Positions 1 through 9,637 of a stretch of DNA of 64,000 nt are shown piece after piece (positions within the stretch are counted from its first letter, which is position 1; each line of letters begins with the position of its first letter). The position numbers were made by a program, and so were the translations under genes. Source of the stretch: Chondromyces crocatus (lineage in GTDB: Bacteria; Myxococcota_A; Polyangia; Polyangiales; Polyangiaceae); contig NZ_CP012159.1 of assembly GCF_001189295.1 (NCBI RefSeq), positions 4,232,525 to 4,296,524 on the forward strand. The letters are read 5' to 3'. The notes under the pieces were generated by a model. That model ran no database searches. It saw nothing but the letters and a program-made list of their open reading frames with translations, and was not told the DNA's origin.

Positions 1-618
1 CTCCTGCCGCTCCCGGAGGGCGAGGTGCGTCGGGCCTACTCGATCGCGTCGGCGCCCGCGGGGACGCCCCGCTTCGAGCTGGCGGTGACGCGGGTCGAAG
101 GGGGACCTGGCTCGGAGTTCCTCCATGCGATGGAGGTGGGGGCCTGCGTGCGCGCGATCGGGCCTCACGGCCTGTTCACCCGCTCGCCCCAGGATCCCGC
201 GCCGGCGCTGTTCGTCGCGACGGGCACCGGGATCACGCCGCTGCGGAGCATGCTGCACGCGGCACTGCGGGCGGGCTCGGGGGCGCGGATGTGGATCCTG
301 TTCGGCGCCCGGTTCGAGGAGGACATCCTCTACCGGCAGGAGCTGATGGAGCTGTCGCGGGGGTCGGACAGGATTCGCTTCGAGGTGACCCTTTCTCAGG
401 GGGGAGCTTCGTGGTCGGGGCGTCGAGGGTACGTGCAGCAGCATGTCCCCGAGCTGCTCGCCGAGCTCACGGCCAAGCAGGCGGTGGACGATCCGGGAGG
501 CGTCGGCCCTCACCTGTACATCTGCGGTCTGGAGCGGATGGTGAACGCGGTGCGGGAGCTCTCGCGTGGGACGCTCGGTGTGGAGCGGAAGCGCGTCCAC
601 GTGGAGCGGTACGACTGA
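1..618 (+). CDS. Ferredoxin-NADP reductase-like FAD/NAD(P)-binding oxidoreductase (3' part)
   Basis: The reading frame is open from the first base, so the start lies upstream of the window. What is visible begins with the FAD-binding motif RAYSIAS (R-x-Y-S) and continues into the NAD(P)-binding half with GTGITPLRSM, a segment around FGAR, and YICGLERMV followed by a short aromatic C-terminus (ERYD). This order is that of the ferredoxin-NADP reductase superfamily, which moves electrons between NAD(P)H and a flavin for a partner ferredoxin, flavodoxin or oxygenase. No Fe-S ferredoxin domain follows the reductase half, so it is not the phthalate dioxygenase reductase type with a C-terminal ferredoxin. 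The partner and substrate cannot be told. It is convergent with the next gene, with a gap of only about 54 bases. Confidence 0.85.
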   Translation, partial: LLPLPEGEVRRAYSIASAPAGTPRFELAVTRVEGGPGSEFLHAMEVGACVRAIGPHGLFTRSPQDPAPALFVATGTGITPLRSMLHAALRAGSGARMWILFGARFEEDILYRQELMELSRGSDRIRFEVTLSQGGASWSGRRGYVQQHVPELLAELTAKQAVDDPGGVGPHLYICGLERMVNAVRELSRGTLGVERKRVHVERYD

Positions 619-672
619 GGGAGAGGAGGGAACGCCGCGGCGGGTCGCGAGGGCGAGCGCCGCGGTGGCGTG

Positions 673-3600
673 TCAGGTGCGCTCGGGTTCCCAGCGACCG
701 TCCGTCCAGCGCAAGGTCACGGCCTCTCCACTCGCGGGGAGGTCGACCTCCGTCGTCACGAGTGCAGGGGGCGTGCGCTCTCCGCGAGGGATCAGGGCGT
801 CGACCCGGACCCGCAGCGGGGGGGCAGGCGCGAGATCCTCGGTGCGGCGCAGCCTGAGCAAGGGGGCCGTGGTCTCGCCTGGTTCGATGCGGAGCGAGGA
901 CAGTCCGAGCGATGCGGCGGTGAACTCCGCGGGCTGTTCGCGGCGTGCAGCGCCCGTCCCGCGGATCAGCTCCGCCTGCACGGCGGTCGTGCCGCCAGGG
1001 CTGCGGATCAAGACCACCGTGGCGCCGGCAGGGAAGGGGAGTTCGAGGGCGGCGCGCGCGAGGCGGACGTCGGCCTGAGGAGGGAGGTCCTTGCGCTGGA
1101 GGGCGTCGGCGATGAGCACTTGCGCGAGTCGGCTGGCGAGTTCTCCGAGCTCGGCGCTGCCCGTGCGGCCTCCGGTCTGCGCGACCCGAGAGAGGATGCG
1201 GAGGGCGACGTCGAGGCGTCCAGCGCCCGCATGGGCGAGGCCGAGCCGGAGCAGGGCAGCCGGATCGCCAGGGGCCAGTGTCTCGAGGGTGGCGTAGGCG
1301 GCGGTGGCGTCGTCGAACCACCCCTCGGTGCGCAGGCGGTCGCCCAGGAAGGCGCGCGCCCACGGATCGCGGGGGGCGCGCTCGCTCAGCTCGCCGAAGG
1401 TGCGACGCGCTTCGACCTCGTTGCCCGCGCGTCGGAGGGCCGAGGCGCCTTCGGCCAGGAGCGTGGCCTCGGCGAAGGGATCGCGGCGGAGGCGGCGGAC
1501 TTCGTCATTGAGTTCGTCCTTCATGCCGAGGGCTTCGAGCAGGCGGAGCAGGCGGAGGCGGAGCTGCGGGGCGTGGGGCGCGAGCTGCTGGAAGCGGCGC
1601 ACCACGGCGAGCCGCTCGCTGTCGGTGCGCGCGGCCGTGTAACGCTTGCGGAACACGCCTTCGGGGTAGGTCTCGTCGACGATGAGTGCCTGGCGAAGCT
1701 GGCGCAGCTCCTCCGGGCTCTGGGCCCTGCGGGCTGCCTCGCGTCGGACGAGCGTCGCGGCGTCGGCGTCGCCCGCGCGATCGAGCTCGCGTGCGAGCTG
1801 GACGCGGTAACCGACGTCCTGTCGGTGGCCGATGAGCAGCTCCAGCAGCGCTCGGCGATCGGACCAGGTGGGGAGTTCACAGGCGTGCCGCGCTTCGAGG
1901 TAGATCCCGGACGCGAGGTTCGCCGCCGTCACGGCCTCGCCGAACTTGCCGGGGGAGCGGTTGATCCGCTCTTGCCAGACGCCTCGGCGGAGGGGGAGGG
2001 GGATGGTGGAGGTGGGGGAGCAGCGGCGTCCTCGCAGCGGGACCCGCGCATCCGGGAGAGGGAGGATGAGCGTCACCGAGACGGTCTCGCGCAAGCCGCT
2101 GGCCGGGAAGGTGAGGCCAGCGATCACCACCTCCACGCAGCGCAGCAAGGCGGCGTCGTTCGTCGCGCCCAGGCCTTTGACGGAGACGTCTTCGGCCCGG
2201 CCCTCGCCGTCGACGCGGAGGGAGACGGTGAGCTGGCCGGCGAGGTCCGGTCTCAGGGCGGCGCGGGAGTCACGGCAGGCGCGCACGCTGCCGCTGGCCT
2301 GGGTGATCGTGCGCCGTGATGCGAGCGCGACGGCAGCCTTGTAGGCGGCGTCGCCCTCGTCGTCGGTGTGGGGCGTCAGGGCGCCGAGGACGTCGGTCAG
2401 GGCGCCGGCTGCGCCTTGCGGGGTGACCAGCGCGGCGGAGAAGCCTCCGCCGGCAGGGTCGAGGGCGAGGTCGAGGATCCTCGTGGGCAAGGGGGTGGGG
2501 CGGTGCACGCGCTTTCCGGGGGCGCTGAACTCGGCACCGCTGGAGACCAGGGCGGTCCAGGGGGTGAGCAGGCCAGCGCGGAGCGCGACGTCGGTCGCGG
2601 CTTCTCGACCGCGCCCGCGGAGCGCGATCTCGTCGACACGGGCGGCTGCCCAGCGGCGTTGCAGGTCGTCCACGCGGTTCGTGGGGATGACGGTGACCTG
2701 CCGCTTCTCTTCGTGGACGCCGCGGGCGTCGCGCCAGCGCAGGGTGATCTCCTTCGGGGGCTCGGTGCGGGTGCGCCCGACGGCCGCGACGGTGTCACCA
2801 TGGGGGATGGCGCGGGATGCGCGGGGGTAGACGCGCTCCACGCTGGGGCCGAGGTCGATCTCGACGCCTGCGGCGGCGGGCTGGAGGGCCTCTGCGAGGA
2901 GCGAGATGGAGAGCCGTGGTGCGTCGGTGGCGTCTGCGAGTTCGAAGAGGGGACCTGTCCCTCGGGTGAGCGCCGCGAGCGCGGAGCGGTTGGCGAGGGG
3001 GCCGACGGCGACGGCACCGATGCGAGGGGCGCCGCTGGGGCGTCGGCTGAGGCGCGCGGCGATGGCGTCGGCGCTGTCGTCGCCGACGGTGGGCCATCCA
3101 TCGCCGAGGTAGATCACCATGCCCGCAGGTGCATCCGAGGGGAGAGCGTCTGCGGCGCGCTCGAACGCGCGGCCGAGATCGGTGCTCCCTCCAGGCGAGA
3201 GAGTGCGGATGGCTTCGAGGGTGGCGGTACGTCGGGGGGCGTCGGCCGGGCCCAGGGTGTCGGGACCGACGTGGCGGGTCTCCGCGTCGGCAGCCAGGAC
3301 GATCACGCGATCGCGCGCGGACAGGCCGCCGACGATCGCCGAGGCCAGGGCGCGCTCGGCGTCGAGCAAGGCGGGGTCGATGCTGGCCGAGGTGTCGAGG
3401 AGCAGGGCGAGGGTGACGCCCTCGCCACCTGCAGGGACCGGGAGGGCGTCGGGAAGCTCGGTGCGGACGAGCACCGTGCCTCCGGCTTCGTCGTTCGGGT
3501 CTCCGGGAGCGAAATAAAGGCGCGCGGGGGCATCCCAGGGCGTGAGTTCGACCTCGACGACGAGATCCGCGGTCGGCCGAAAGTCCGGGCGCCGTAGCTC

Positions 3601-4932
3601 GACGATGGGGCCGGCGAGCGGGGCGCTGTCGGGCGTCCCGGGGGTGCCGGCCCGACCTGCGGCCGAGAAGCCGGCGCCGACCGAGCGAGGACGCGAGGGG
3701 GAAGCGTCGATGCGCGCCGAGAACTCACCGATGAGGGGCGGGCTCGCCTCGCCGGCGAGGGGGTAGCGGTACTGCACGACGGAGGTGGTCGCGTCAGCGC
3801 GGCGGACCGGGGAGAGCCACTCCACGTAGCGTACGGTCACCGTGACGACTTCACCGGGCTGAACGCTGGGGAGGGTGCCGCGCACCCAGCCCTCGCCAGC
3901 CCACTCCAGCATCTCGGTGGAGGTGATGCCAGGAGCGTCATCGCGGTTGGCGAGCGAGGGGTGACCCTCGCGCGTGGTCTCGCCGCGCGTGGAGGCGAAC
4001 CCGCTGACGATGGCGCCTTGAGGGAGCGCCATCCTGAAGTCGCCGATGACCGTGTCGGAGCCGCCATTGAAGAAGGTGGAGCGGACCTCGGTCTCGGCGA
4101 GCTCCCGGGTGATGGTGGCGCGGACGTCGTGGGCGCGGAGGGTGAGGGGAGCGCCGAGTTCGGCGTCGACGCCCGGGCGTCCCCAGAGTTCACCGACGGC
4201 GCGGCGGGGCACGCCCCGAGCACCCCAGGGGGCCGAGAGGCCACCCGTCCAGTCGTCGAAGCCTCGCTCGGGGCCGATCTCCACGACGTCGCCACGAAGC
4301 ACCGCCGTCTCGCCGGAGCGCAGGGGCTGTTCGCCCTTGGGGGTGCGCAGGGTGACCTCGGCGCGTGGTGCATAGATGCGTGCTGCGCCGGGCTCGGTGC
4401 GGCCACGCTCCACGGCGACATCGGCGTCGGTCAGGAGGGCGTTCACGTCACCGACGACGATCTCGGAGCGTGCGCCGGGGGTGCCCTGCACGAAGACGCG
4501 GCCGCGTTCGAGTGAGATGCCCGAGCCGGAGAGCGCCAGCGTGGTGTCGCGATCGATCACGACGGTCGTGCCGTCGTCGATCCGCAGTCGCGCGCTGCCG
4601 TCGGCGTCCGTCGCGACCGTGTCGCCCGGGTGGAGGCGCTGTAGCCGCCGGATCTCGCTACCGTTCACGGTGACCCCGGCGTGGACGGCCGAGAGATCTG
4701 CCATGGTGGGGGAGAGCGGTCGGCTCTCTGGCGGGCGCCGCCCCGAGCGCGCGATGAACACAGCGGTCGCGACGACCACGAGGAGTGATGCCACGAGCGC
4801 GAAGCGTCGAGGACCGGACGCCGATGTGTCGGGGGGAGGCCGCGGTGGCCCTCCGCCTGCTCCAGAGGCGTCCTCGATCCACTCGGCCACGTCGTAACGG
4901 TCGCTCCGGGTCACCTGAAGCTTGCGGCTCAC
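673..4932 (-). CDS. Membrane-anchored FecR-VIT-vWA-TPR protein
   Basis: A 1419-residue protein of unknown function. A single transmembrane helix lies at about residues 44-61 behind a short N-terminal segment. A FecR-like beta region (about 85-215) is followed by a VIT domain (around 260-370) and a von Willebrand A domain from about residue 505 with a complete MIDAS start (DTSAS), a conserved STDLG and GDG. At about 880-960 there is a segment with paired cysteines and the pattern of the AgmX/PglI C-terminal (TonB-like) domain. TPR-like helices fill about 1160-1270, and the C-terminus is a beta-rich region. The start codon overlaps the stop of the upstream gene by four bases (ATGA), so the two are almost certainly co-transcribed and translationally coupled. 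The two are clear paralogs. VIT/vWA proteins usually bind protein partners through a metal ion; a role in envelope assembly or a surface complex is inference. Confidence 0.85.
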   Translation of the reverse strand: MSRKLQVTRSDRYDVAEWIEDASGAGGGPPRPPPDTSASGPRRFALVASLLVVVATAVFIARSGRRPPESRPLSPTMADLSAVHAGVTVNGSEIRRLQRLHPGDTVATDADGSARLRIDDGTTVVIDRDTTLALSGSGISLERGRVFVQGTPGARSEIVVGDVNALLTDADVAVERGRTEPGAARIYAPRAEVTLRTPKGEQPLRSGETAVLRGDVVEIGPERGFDDWTGGLSAPWGARGVPRRAVGELWGRPGVDAELGAPLTLRAHDVRATITRELAETEVRSTFFNGGSDTVIGDFRMALPQGAIVSGFASTRGETTREGHPSLANRDDAPGITSTEMLEWAGEGWVRGTLPSVQPGEVVTVTVRYVEWLSPVRRADATTSVVQYRYPLAGEASPPLIGEFSARIDASPSRPRSVGAGFSAAGRAGTPGTPDSAPLAGPIVELRRPDFRPTADLVVEVELTPWDAPARLYFAPGDPNDEAGGTVLVRTELPDALPVPAGGEGVTLALLLDTSASIDPALLDAERALASAIVGGLSARDRVIVLAADAETRHVGPDTLGPADAPRRTATLEAIRTLSPGGSTDLGRAFERAADALPSDAPAGMVIYLGDGWPTVGDDSADAIAARLSRRPSGAPRIGAVAVGPLANRSALAALTRGTGPLFELADATDAPRLSISLLAEALQPAAAGVEIDLGPSVERVYPRASRAIPHGDTVAAVGRTRTEPPKEITLRWRDARGVHEEKRQVTVIPTNRVDDLQRRWAAARVDEIALRGRGREAATDVALRAGLLTPWTALVSSGAEFSAPGKRVHRPTPLPTRILDLALDPAGGGFSAALVTPQGAAGALTDVLGALTPHTDDEGDAAYKAAVALASRRTITQASGSVRACRDSRAALRPDLAGQLTVSLRVDGEGRAEDVSVKGLGATNDAALLRCVEVVIAGLTFPASGLRETVSVTLILPLPDARVPLRGRRCSPTSTIPLPLRRGVWQERINRSPGKFGEAVTAANLASGIYLEARHACELPTWSDRRALLELLIGHRQDVGYRVQLARELDRAGDADAATLVRREAARRAQSPEELRQLRQALIVDETYPEGVFRKRYTAARTDSERLAVVRRFQQLAPHAPQLRLRLLRLLEALGMKDELNDEVRRLRRDPFAEATLLAEGASALRRAGNEVEARRTFGELSERAPRDPWARAFLGDRLRTEGWFDDATAAYATLETLAPGDPAALLRLGLAHAGAGRLDVALRILSRVAQTGGRTGSAELGELASRLAQVLIADALQRKDLPPQADVRLARAALELPFPAGATVVLIRSPGGTTAVQAELIRGTGAARREQPAEFTAASLGLSSLRIEPGETTAPLLRLRRTEDLAPAPPLRVRVDALIPRGERTPPALVTTEVDLPASGEAVTLRWTDGRWEPERT

Positions 4933-7900
4933 GGCGTCACCTCTCGCATGGTCTGTCCCTTGATGGCGAAGCGCTGCGTGGCGGCACCGTCGCGCTTGAA
5001 CCGGACGGGGAGGCGTACGATCACCTCACTGTCCTCGGCCTCGTCGAACACGGCCGTGAGCACGGCCTCGGCACCGAGGCGTGCCGCGTGTTCCAGGGCG
5101 TCGGGCTCGAGCCGCACCTCGACGACGAGCCCATCGCGCGTGGGCAAGATGGCCTGCGCGATGCCGAGGGTCACGTCACCTTCCGGCGCCGGCATGGGAG
5201 CGCCGAGGGCGTTGGTCCACAGCGAGGGGTGAAGATCGGGGTGTGCCCAGGTGAGCGTCACCCGGGTGCCACGGGTTCGATCCCCTCCCTCGCCAGCGCG
5301 CACCCGTCGGATCCGCGCGGCGAGCAGGTCCCGCTCATCGGTGCGACCGGCCTCGCGTGCGGCGAGTCTGCCCCACGCGAGGTAGGTCGCGGCCAGGGCC
5401 CGCGCCGTGAGGGCGGGGCTTTCGACGACGTCAGGCGCTCCTGCCGCCCCGCCGGCCTCCGTCCATCGGACGGCTTCCTCGAGCTTGCCCATGCCCTGAG
5501 AGGCTGCGGCGCGCAGCAGGGCCACGCTGGTGTCGTCCGGGGCGAGGCGAGCCAGGGTCTCGTATTGCCGGGCTGCCTCTTCGTACCAGCCGTGAGCCCG
5601 GAGCAGATCCCCGAGGTAACGGCGCGCGGCCGGATCATCGGGCGCGAACTCGACGATCTCGCCGAAGGTCCGGCGCGCTTCGGCTTCGTCGAGCGCTCGT
5701 CGTGCAGGGTCCTGGTTGCGCGCCGCGAGCCGGAGATAAAGCTCTCCCACGGCCGTGCGTACCCGCGCGTCGGCGTCGGGCCGCGCGCGGAGGGTGCGAC
5801 CGAGGGTGCGTGCGCCCGCCTCGTCCCCCGCATCCTCCAGCGCGTCGAGCAGGCGCAGCGCGAGCGACAGGTCATCCGGCCAGACGCGCACGTGGTCGCG
5901 CAGCGTGGCGACCTTGGCTTCCGGTGTCTTCGCATCGGCGAGAGAGCGCTGGAGCAGGCCTGGATCGATCGACTTCAAGCCCAGTGCCTGGTGCAGCTCC
6001 CGCATCTCGTCGGGGGTGCGGACCCGCGCGAGGATGCCTCGATAGAGCACGTCCGCGGCGCCGAGATCGCGCCACATCACGCGCCACAGCGAGACGCGCG
6101 CCGTGGTGTTCGGCATCAGGTCGAGCATCAGGGTGAGGAGGCGGGAGCGCTCCCGGAAGGTCGGCGCCTCGCACCCGGTGAGCGCGCGGCGGTACACGGT
6201 CGCTGCGGCTTGCGCATTGCCAGCCACACGGCCCAGGCGCTCTCGCCAGAGGCCGACCCGCTCCTCCAGCGGCGCCGTTGCGGCTGCGCTGCAGCGGATC
6301 ACCGTATGGGGCAGCTCTCCGATCGCCACCATCATCCGGGTCGATGCGCCGGTCTCCGCGGTGACGTGGAGACCCGTGGGATGGATCCTGTCATCTCCTC
6401 GGGTGGTGCTTGTCGGCCCACGTCGCTTGTTCAGGGCGTCCGTCTGACGCGAGAGCTCCTCGAACGGGCTCTTCGGACGGGGAGCGTCGGCGCGACCTCC
6501 GCCTCCCTCGCCAACACCGCTCAGCCCCAGGCCACCGATGCTTCCCAGGCCGAAGCCATCGCTTTTCTCATCCTCCGCCCAGCCATTTCCTCGCTCGGCG
6601 AGGGCGTCTGCCGGAGGCGCTGTGGTCGAGGGGGCATTGTCGAGCAGGCCGATCATGCCGAAGTCCTTGGCCTGATCGCGGTCGACGTTCGGCGCTGCAG
6701 AGGGTGCTGGTTTTGGCGCGGAGGCGGCCCGTTGTGGCTGGACCTTGGCCACCTCGGCGGGCGGGACCACGGGGGCAAACTCCGGTTCGGGGGCGACATT
6801 TCCCGCGCCACCTCGGGGGGCACCGGGCGCGGTCATGGTGGCAAGTGGTGCGGGAGCTGCCGCAACCGGCGCGGGTCGAGGCATTTCGGGGGCCTCTCCC
6901 TTCGCCCTGACGCCGGTGCCTTCTTCGGTATCATCGTGGGCAGAGGGAGCGGCCGCACTCTCCGTCGGAGAGGCTTCCTCCGCCTTGCGGAACCAGGACG
7001 TGCTCTGCCGCGGTGGGGATGAGCGCGTCAGGGCTTTGCGCTGGTCGAGTTCCTGTCGCTCACTCGGGCTCATTTCGTTGCGGGTGGGTACGTAAAGAGA
7101 GGTGACGGGCGTGATGACGCCGTAGCGTGACCCCAGGTCCACCAGGGCGGCTCGACCGACACCCTCGTCGAGGAGCTGGGCGAGGCGTCCTTCGGCCCAG
7201 CGCCTGCGCAGATCTCCCTGGTCGTCGATGGGGGTGATCTTGAGGGGTAGTGTCCTGGCTTCACCATCGACGCGACTCACGATGGCCTGGCTGGGTGGCT
7301 TCTTGCCCACCAGCCTGCCGACGAGCACGGCGGCTTCGTCGGTCACGAGGGCGCCGAGATCGCGAGGGAAGACGCGCTCGACCTCGGGGCCCAGATCCAC
7401 CCGGACGCCCATCCACGCGGGCCGCTCTGCATGCTCGAGCACACGGAGCGCTGCGCGGGCCGCCGCGTTGGCGTCGCCGATTCGCTCGGCCAGCGCGCCC
7501 TTCGCGAGCCCCTGGAGGATGGCCATGTCGGCCACGTCGCCCACGCCGAGTGCGAAGATGCGTGCCGGCCGCGGTAGCTTGGCGAGGCGATCGCGGAGAT
7601 CCGGGAGGGTGCGCTCTCCGACGGTGGGAGAGCCATCGCCGATGTAGATGACCGCGCCTCGGCGCGCGGGATCGAGGGCTTCGGCGGCTGCTGCGAGCAT
7701 GGCACCGAGATCGGTGGCGCCGCCTCGCTCGACGGAAGCCAGCGCAGAGAGGATGGCCTCGCGCCGTGCAGGGTCCACCGCGGTGAGTCCCCCGCCGGCC
7801 ACGGGGCGGAGGGCGGAATCGCCGGCCCACACGGCCACGCGATCTTCCGGGCCGAGGTGCGCGAGCAGCGCCGCCACGGCCGCGCGACCGATCCCCAGGG

Positions 7901-9449
7901 CGTTTGCGTCGGTCGCCGCGGAAGCGTCGAGCACCACGGCGAGGTCGAGCCCTCCCGCAAGGACGGGTACGTCGGCGGCGCGGATCGGGACGAGCACGTA
8001 GTCGGCTTCTCCCTGGGCGCGTCGCTGGGCCTCGGGGCGCTCCTCCGGGGGCAGGACGGAGAGATCGACCACGTGGCGCGCGGTCACTCCACCTTGCGGG
8101 ATCCCATTGTCGAACAGTTCGACCGCGAGATCGGCGCGCGGGACGAGATCCTGGGCGCGGACGATCAAGGTGTTGCCTTCTCGGGTACCTTGCATGCCGA
8201 CACGAACTTCGGTCGCGCCTGCGGGGGCGAGATCGACGCGCGCGACGAGTTCCTCGATGAGCGGCAGGGATCCATCGGCTCCCTCGGCAGCCATGGGGTA
8301 CACGTACATGCGCCGTTCCCCCTTCGGGCCCGAGCGGCCCAGCCATTCGGCGTACCGCACCACGACGCGGCGGGATTCGCCCGGGCCGATGGGGTAGAGG
8401 CGGGCGCGGTACACGCCTGGCGCATCCCACTCGAGCAGTGCAGGATCTTCGGTGGAGCCGGCGTAGACGTTGGCCTGGTACTGAGCGGCCGCCGCTTGCT
8501 TTTCTTTCACGCGGCCCCAGACGGTCACCCCGTCGCGGTCGACGCCGAAGCGGTGCAGGAGGGCGCCCTGAGGGGTTCGGAAGCGGTAGATGCCCTCCAC
8601 CGTCTGGGAGCTCGGGTTGAAGAAGATCTCGTCGACCTCGGTGAGCGCGAAGTCTCCATCGATCGTCACGCGGACTTCGAGGCGCTGGATCGCCAGAGGA
8701 AAGCGAGGGGAGCCCTGATCCCCTGGCGGCCGAGCCCCCACCGTCCCCACGCCGTAGGGGGCTGGTTCTGCCGTGCGATCGGTCGTGGCGAGGCCGCCGG
8801 TCCAGTCGTCCCAGATCAGCGTCGCCTCCGTCGTGGCCTTCGCCTCTGGCGCTTTCCCTCGCAGGAGTAGCCGCTCGCCGGCCGCAGCTCGGGCGCCGGT
8901 CGCACCCTGCGCGCGGACCTCCCCCGCGAGCACGTACACCTCCGTGCCGTCTTCAGCGCCAGGGCTGGGGGACCCGGCCGCGCCCTTACCGACATGGATG
9001 CTGGCGCGCACGTGCGCGAGCTGGAGCGGTCCCGAGGGCGTCGCCAGGTGCTCGACCGTGCCTGCTGGTGTGTCGACGAAGGCGCGCCCCTCGTCCATGG
9101 TGATGCCCTCGGCGCGCAGCGTCAGTCTGGCCGGCCCATGCACGAGCAGCGTGGCGCCCCCGTCGCGTCGGAGCCATGCCAGGCCTTTCTCCGCGACGTG
9201 GATCTCGGCTCCGTCGACCAATCGCTCTCTCGGGTAGGGGGAGCGGGGCTGTTCCCCGGGGACCTGGACGGTGACCGACCGCCGTACGGTCCGGAGCTCG
9301 GCCCAGGTCTGGGAGCGAGGAAGCAGCGGTCGCTCGCCAGGACCGCAGCCGAGCGTGAGGGTGACGAGAAGCCAGAACAAGGCGGCCAAGGTGCGCGCTG
9401 TTCGCGCACCGGCACGGGTCGAGGGCATCGGGATCCTCCGCGCGTGCAA
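4929..9449 (-). CDS. Lipoprotein with FecR, VIT, vWA and TPR domains
   Basis: A 1506-residue paralog of the downstream gene. The N-terminus has a basic region, a hydrophobic stretch and a lipobox ending LTLGC with Cys35, so it is predicted to be a lipoprotein; a second in-frame Met at residue 8 (9428) is an alternative start. A FecR-like region precedes a VIT domain at about residues 263-375 and a vWA domain from about 490. The MIDAS reads DASAA instead of the usual DxSxS, so the second serine is missing, while GATDLG and GDG remain. A long Pro/Ala/Glu-rich linker (about 830-1010) joins this to a TPR-like C-terminal part similar to the one in the paralog. It lies about 190 bases after the OmpA-type gene in the same direction. 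Function is unknown; partner binding at the cell surface is inferred from the domains. Confidence 0.85.
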   Translation of the reverse strand: MHARRIPMPSTRAGARTARTLAALFWLLVTLTLGCGPGERPLLPRSQTWAELRTVRRSVTVQVPGEQPRSPYPRERLVDGAEIHVAEKGLAWLRRDGGATLLVHGPARLTLRAEGITMDEGRAFVDTPAGTVEHLATPSGPLQLAHVRASIHVGKGAAGSPSPGAEDGTEVYVLAGEVRAQGATGARAAAGERLLLRGKAPEAKATTEATLIWDDWTGGLATTDRTAEPAPYGVGTVGARPPGDQGSPRFPLAIQRLEVRVTIDGDFALTEVDEIFFNPSSQTVEGIYRFRTPQGALLHRFGVDRDGVTVWGRVKEKQAAAAQYQANVYAGSTEDPALLEWDAPGVYRARLYPIGPGESRRVVVRYAEWLGRSGPKGERRMYVYPMAAEGADGSLPLIEELVARVDLAPAGATEVRVGMQGTREGNTLIVRAQDLVPRADLAVELFDNGIPQGGVTARHVVDLSVLPPEERPEAQRRAQGEADYVLVPIRAADVPVLAGGLDLAVVLDASAATDANALGIGRAAVAALLAHLGPEDRVAVWAGDSALRPVAGGGLTAVDPARREAILSALASVERGGATDLGAMLAAAAEALDPARRGAVIYIGDGSPTVGERTLPDLRDRLAKLPRPARIFALGVGDVADMAILQGLAKGALAERIGDANAAARAALRVLEHAERPAWMGVRVDLGPEVERVFPRDLGALVTDEAAVLVGRLVGKKPPSQAIVSRVDGEARTLPLKITPIDDQGDLRRRWAEGRLAQLLDEGVGRAALVDLGSRYGVITPVTSLYVPTRNEMSPSERQELDQRKALTRSSPPRQSTSWFRKAEEASPTESAAAPSAHDDTEEGTGVRAKGEAPEMPRPAPVAAAPAPLATMTAPGAPRGGAGNVAPEPEFAPVVPPAEVAKVQPQRAASAPKPAPSAAPNVDRDQAKDFGMIGLLDNAPSTTAPPADALAERGNGWAEDEKSDGFGLGSIGGLGLSGVGEGGGGRADAPRPKSPFEELSRQTDALNKRRGPTSTTRGDDRIHPTGLHVTAETGASTRMMVAIGELPHTVIRCSAAATAPLEERVGLWRERLGRVAGNAQAAATVYRRALTGCEAPTFRERSRLLTLMLDLMPNTTARVSLWRVMWRDLGAADVLYRGILARVRTPDEMRELHQALGLKSIDPGLLQRSLADAKTPEAKVATLRDHVRVWPDDLSLALRLLDALEDAGDEAGARTLGRTLRARPDADARVRTAVGELYLRLAARNQDPARRALDEAEARRTFGEIVEFAPDDPAARRYLGDLLRAHGWYEEAARQYETLARLAPDDTSVALLRAAASQGMGKLEEAVRWTEAGGAAGAPDVVESPALTARALAATYLAWGRLAAREAGRTDERDLLAARIRRVRAGEGGDRTRGTRVTLTWAHPDLHPSLWTNALGAPMPAPEGDVTLGIAQAILPTRDGLVVEVRLEPDALEHAARLGAEAVLTAVFDEAEDSEVIVRLPVRFKRDGAATQRFAIKGQTMREVTP

Positions 9450-9531
9450 GACGAGGACGGAGGGGAGAAGTTCTCCCCCCGGGCGACGAGGCTATCAAGA
9501 TCGGGGGGACAGCGTGGTGGACTGGAGGTTC

Positions 9532-9564
9532 CCGGCTCCCCAGGAGGCTGGGGTAGGGAGCCGG
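9532..9564 (-). terminator. Hairpin between the OmpA-type gene and the vWA lipoprotein gene
   Basis: A perfect 9-base inverted repeat, CCGGCTCCC (9532-9540) and GGGAGCCGG (9556-9564), encloses a 15-base loop that can pair further. It lies about 75 bases after the stop of the OmpA-type gene and about 80 bases before the next start. No U-run follows, so it could be a terminator, an attenuator or an RNA-stabilising element. Confidence 0.4.
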
Positions 9565-9637
9565 TGGTCCGTGCGCTCTGAGAAGATGAGGTGGAAGGGA
9601 GGCCGCGGCGGGTGAGGTAGACCCCAGGAAGGTCGGA

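Noticed and set aside
4785-7022. Plus-strand frame of 745 codons across the VIT/vWA genes
   Set aside because: Shadow of the vWA genes, composed of Arg/Gly/His-rich sequence.
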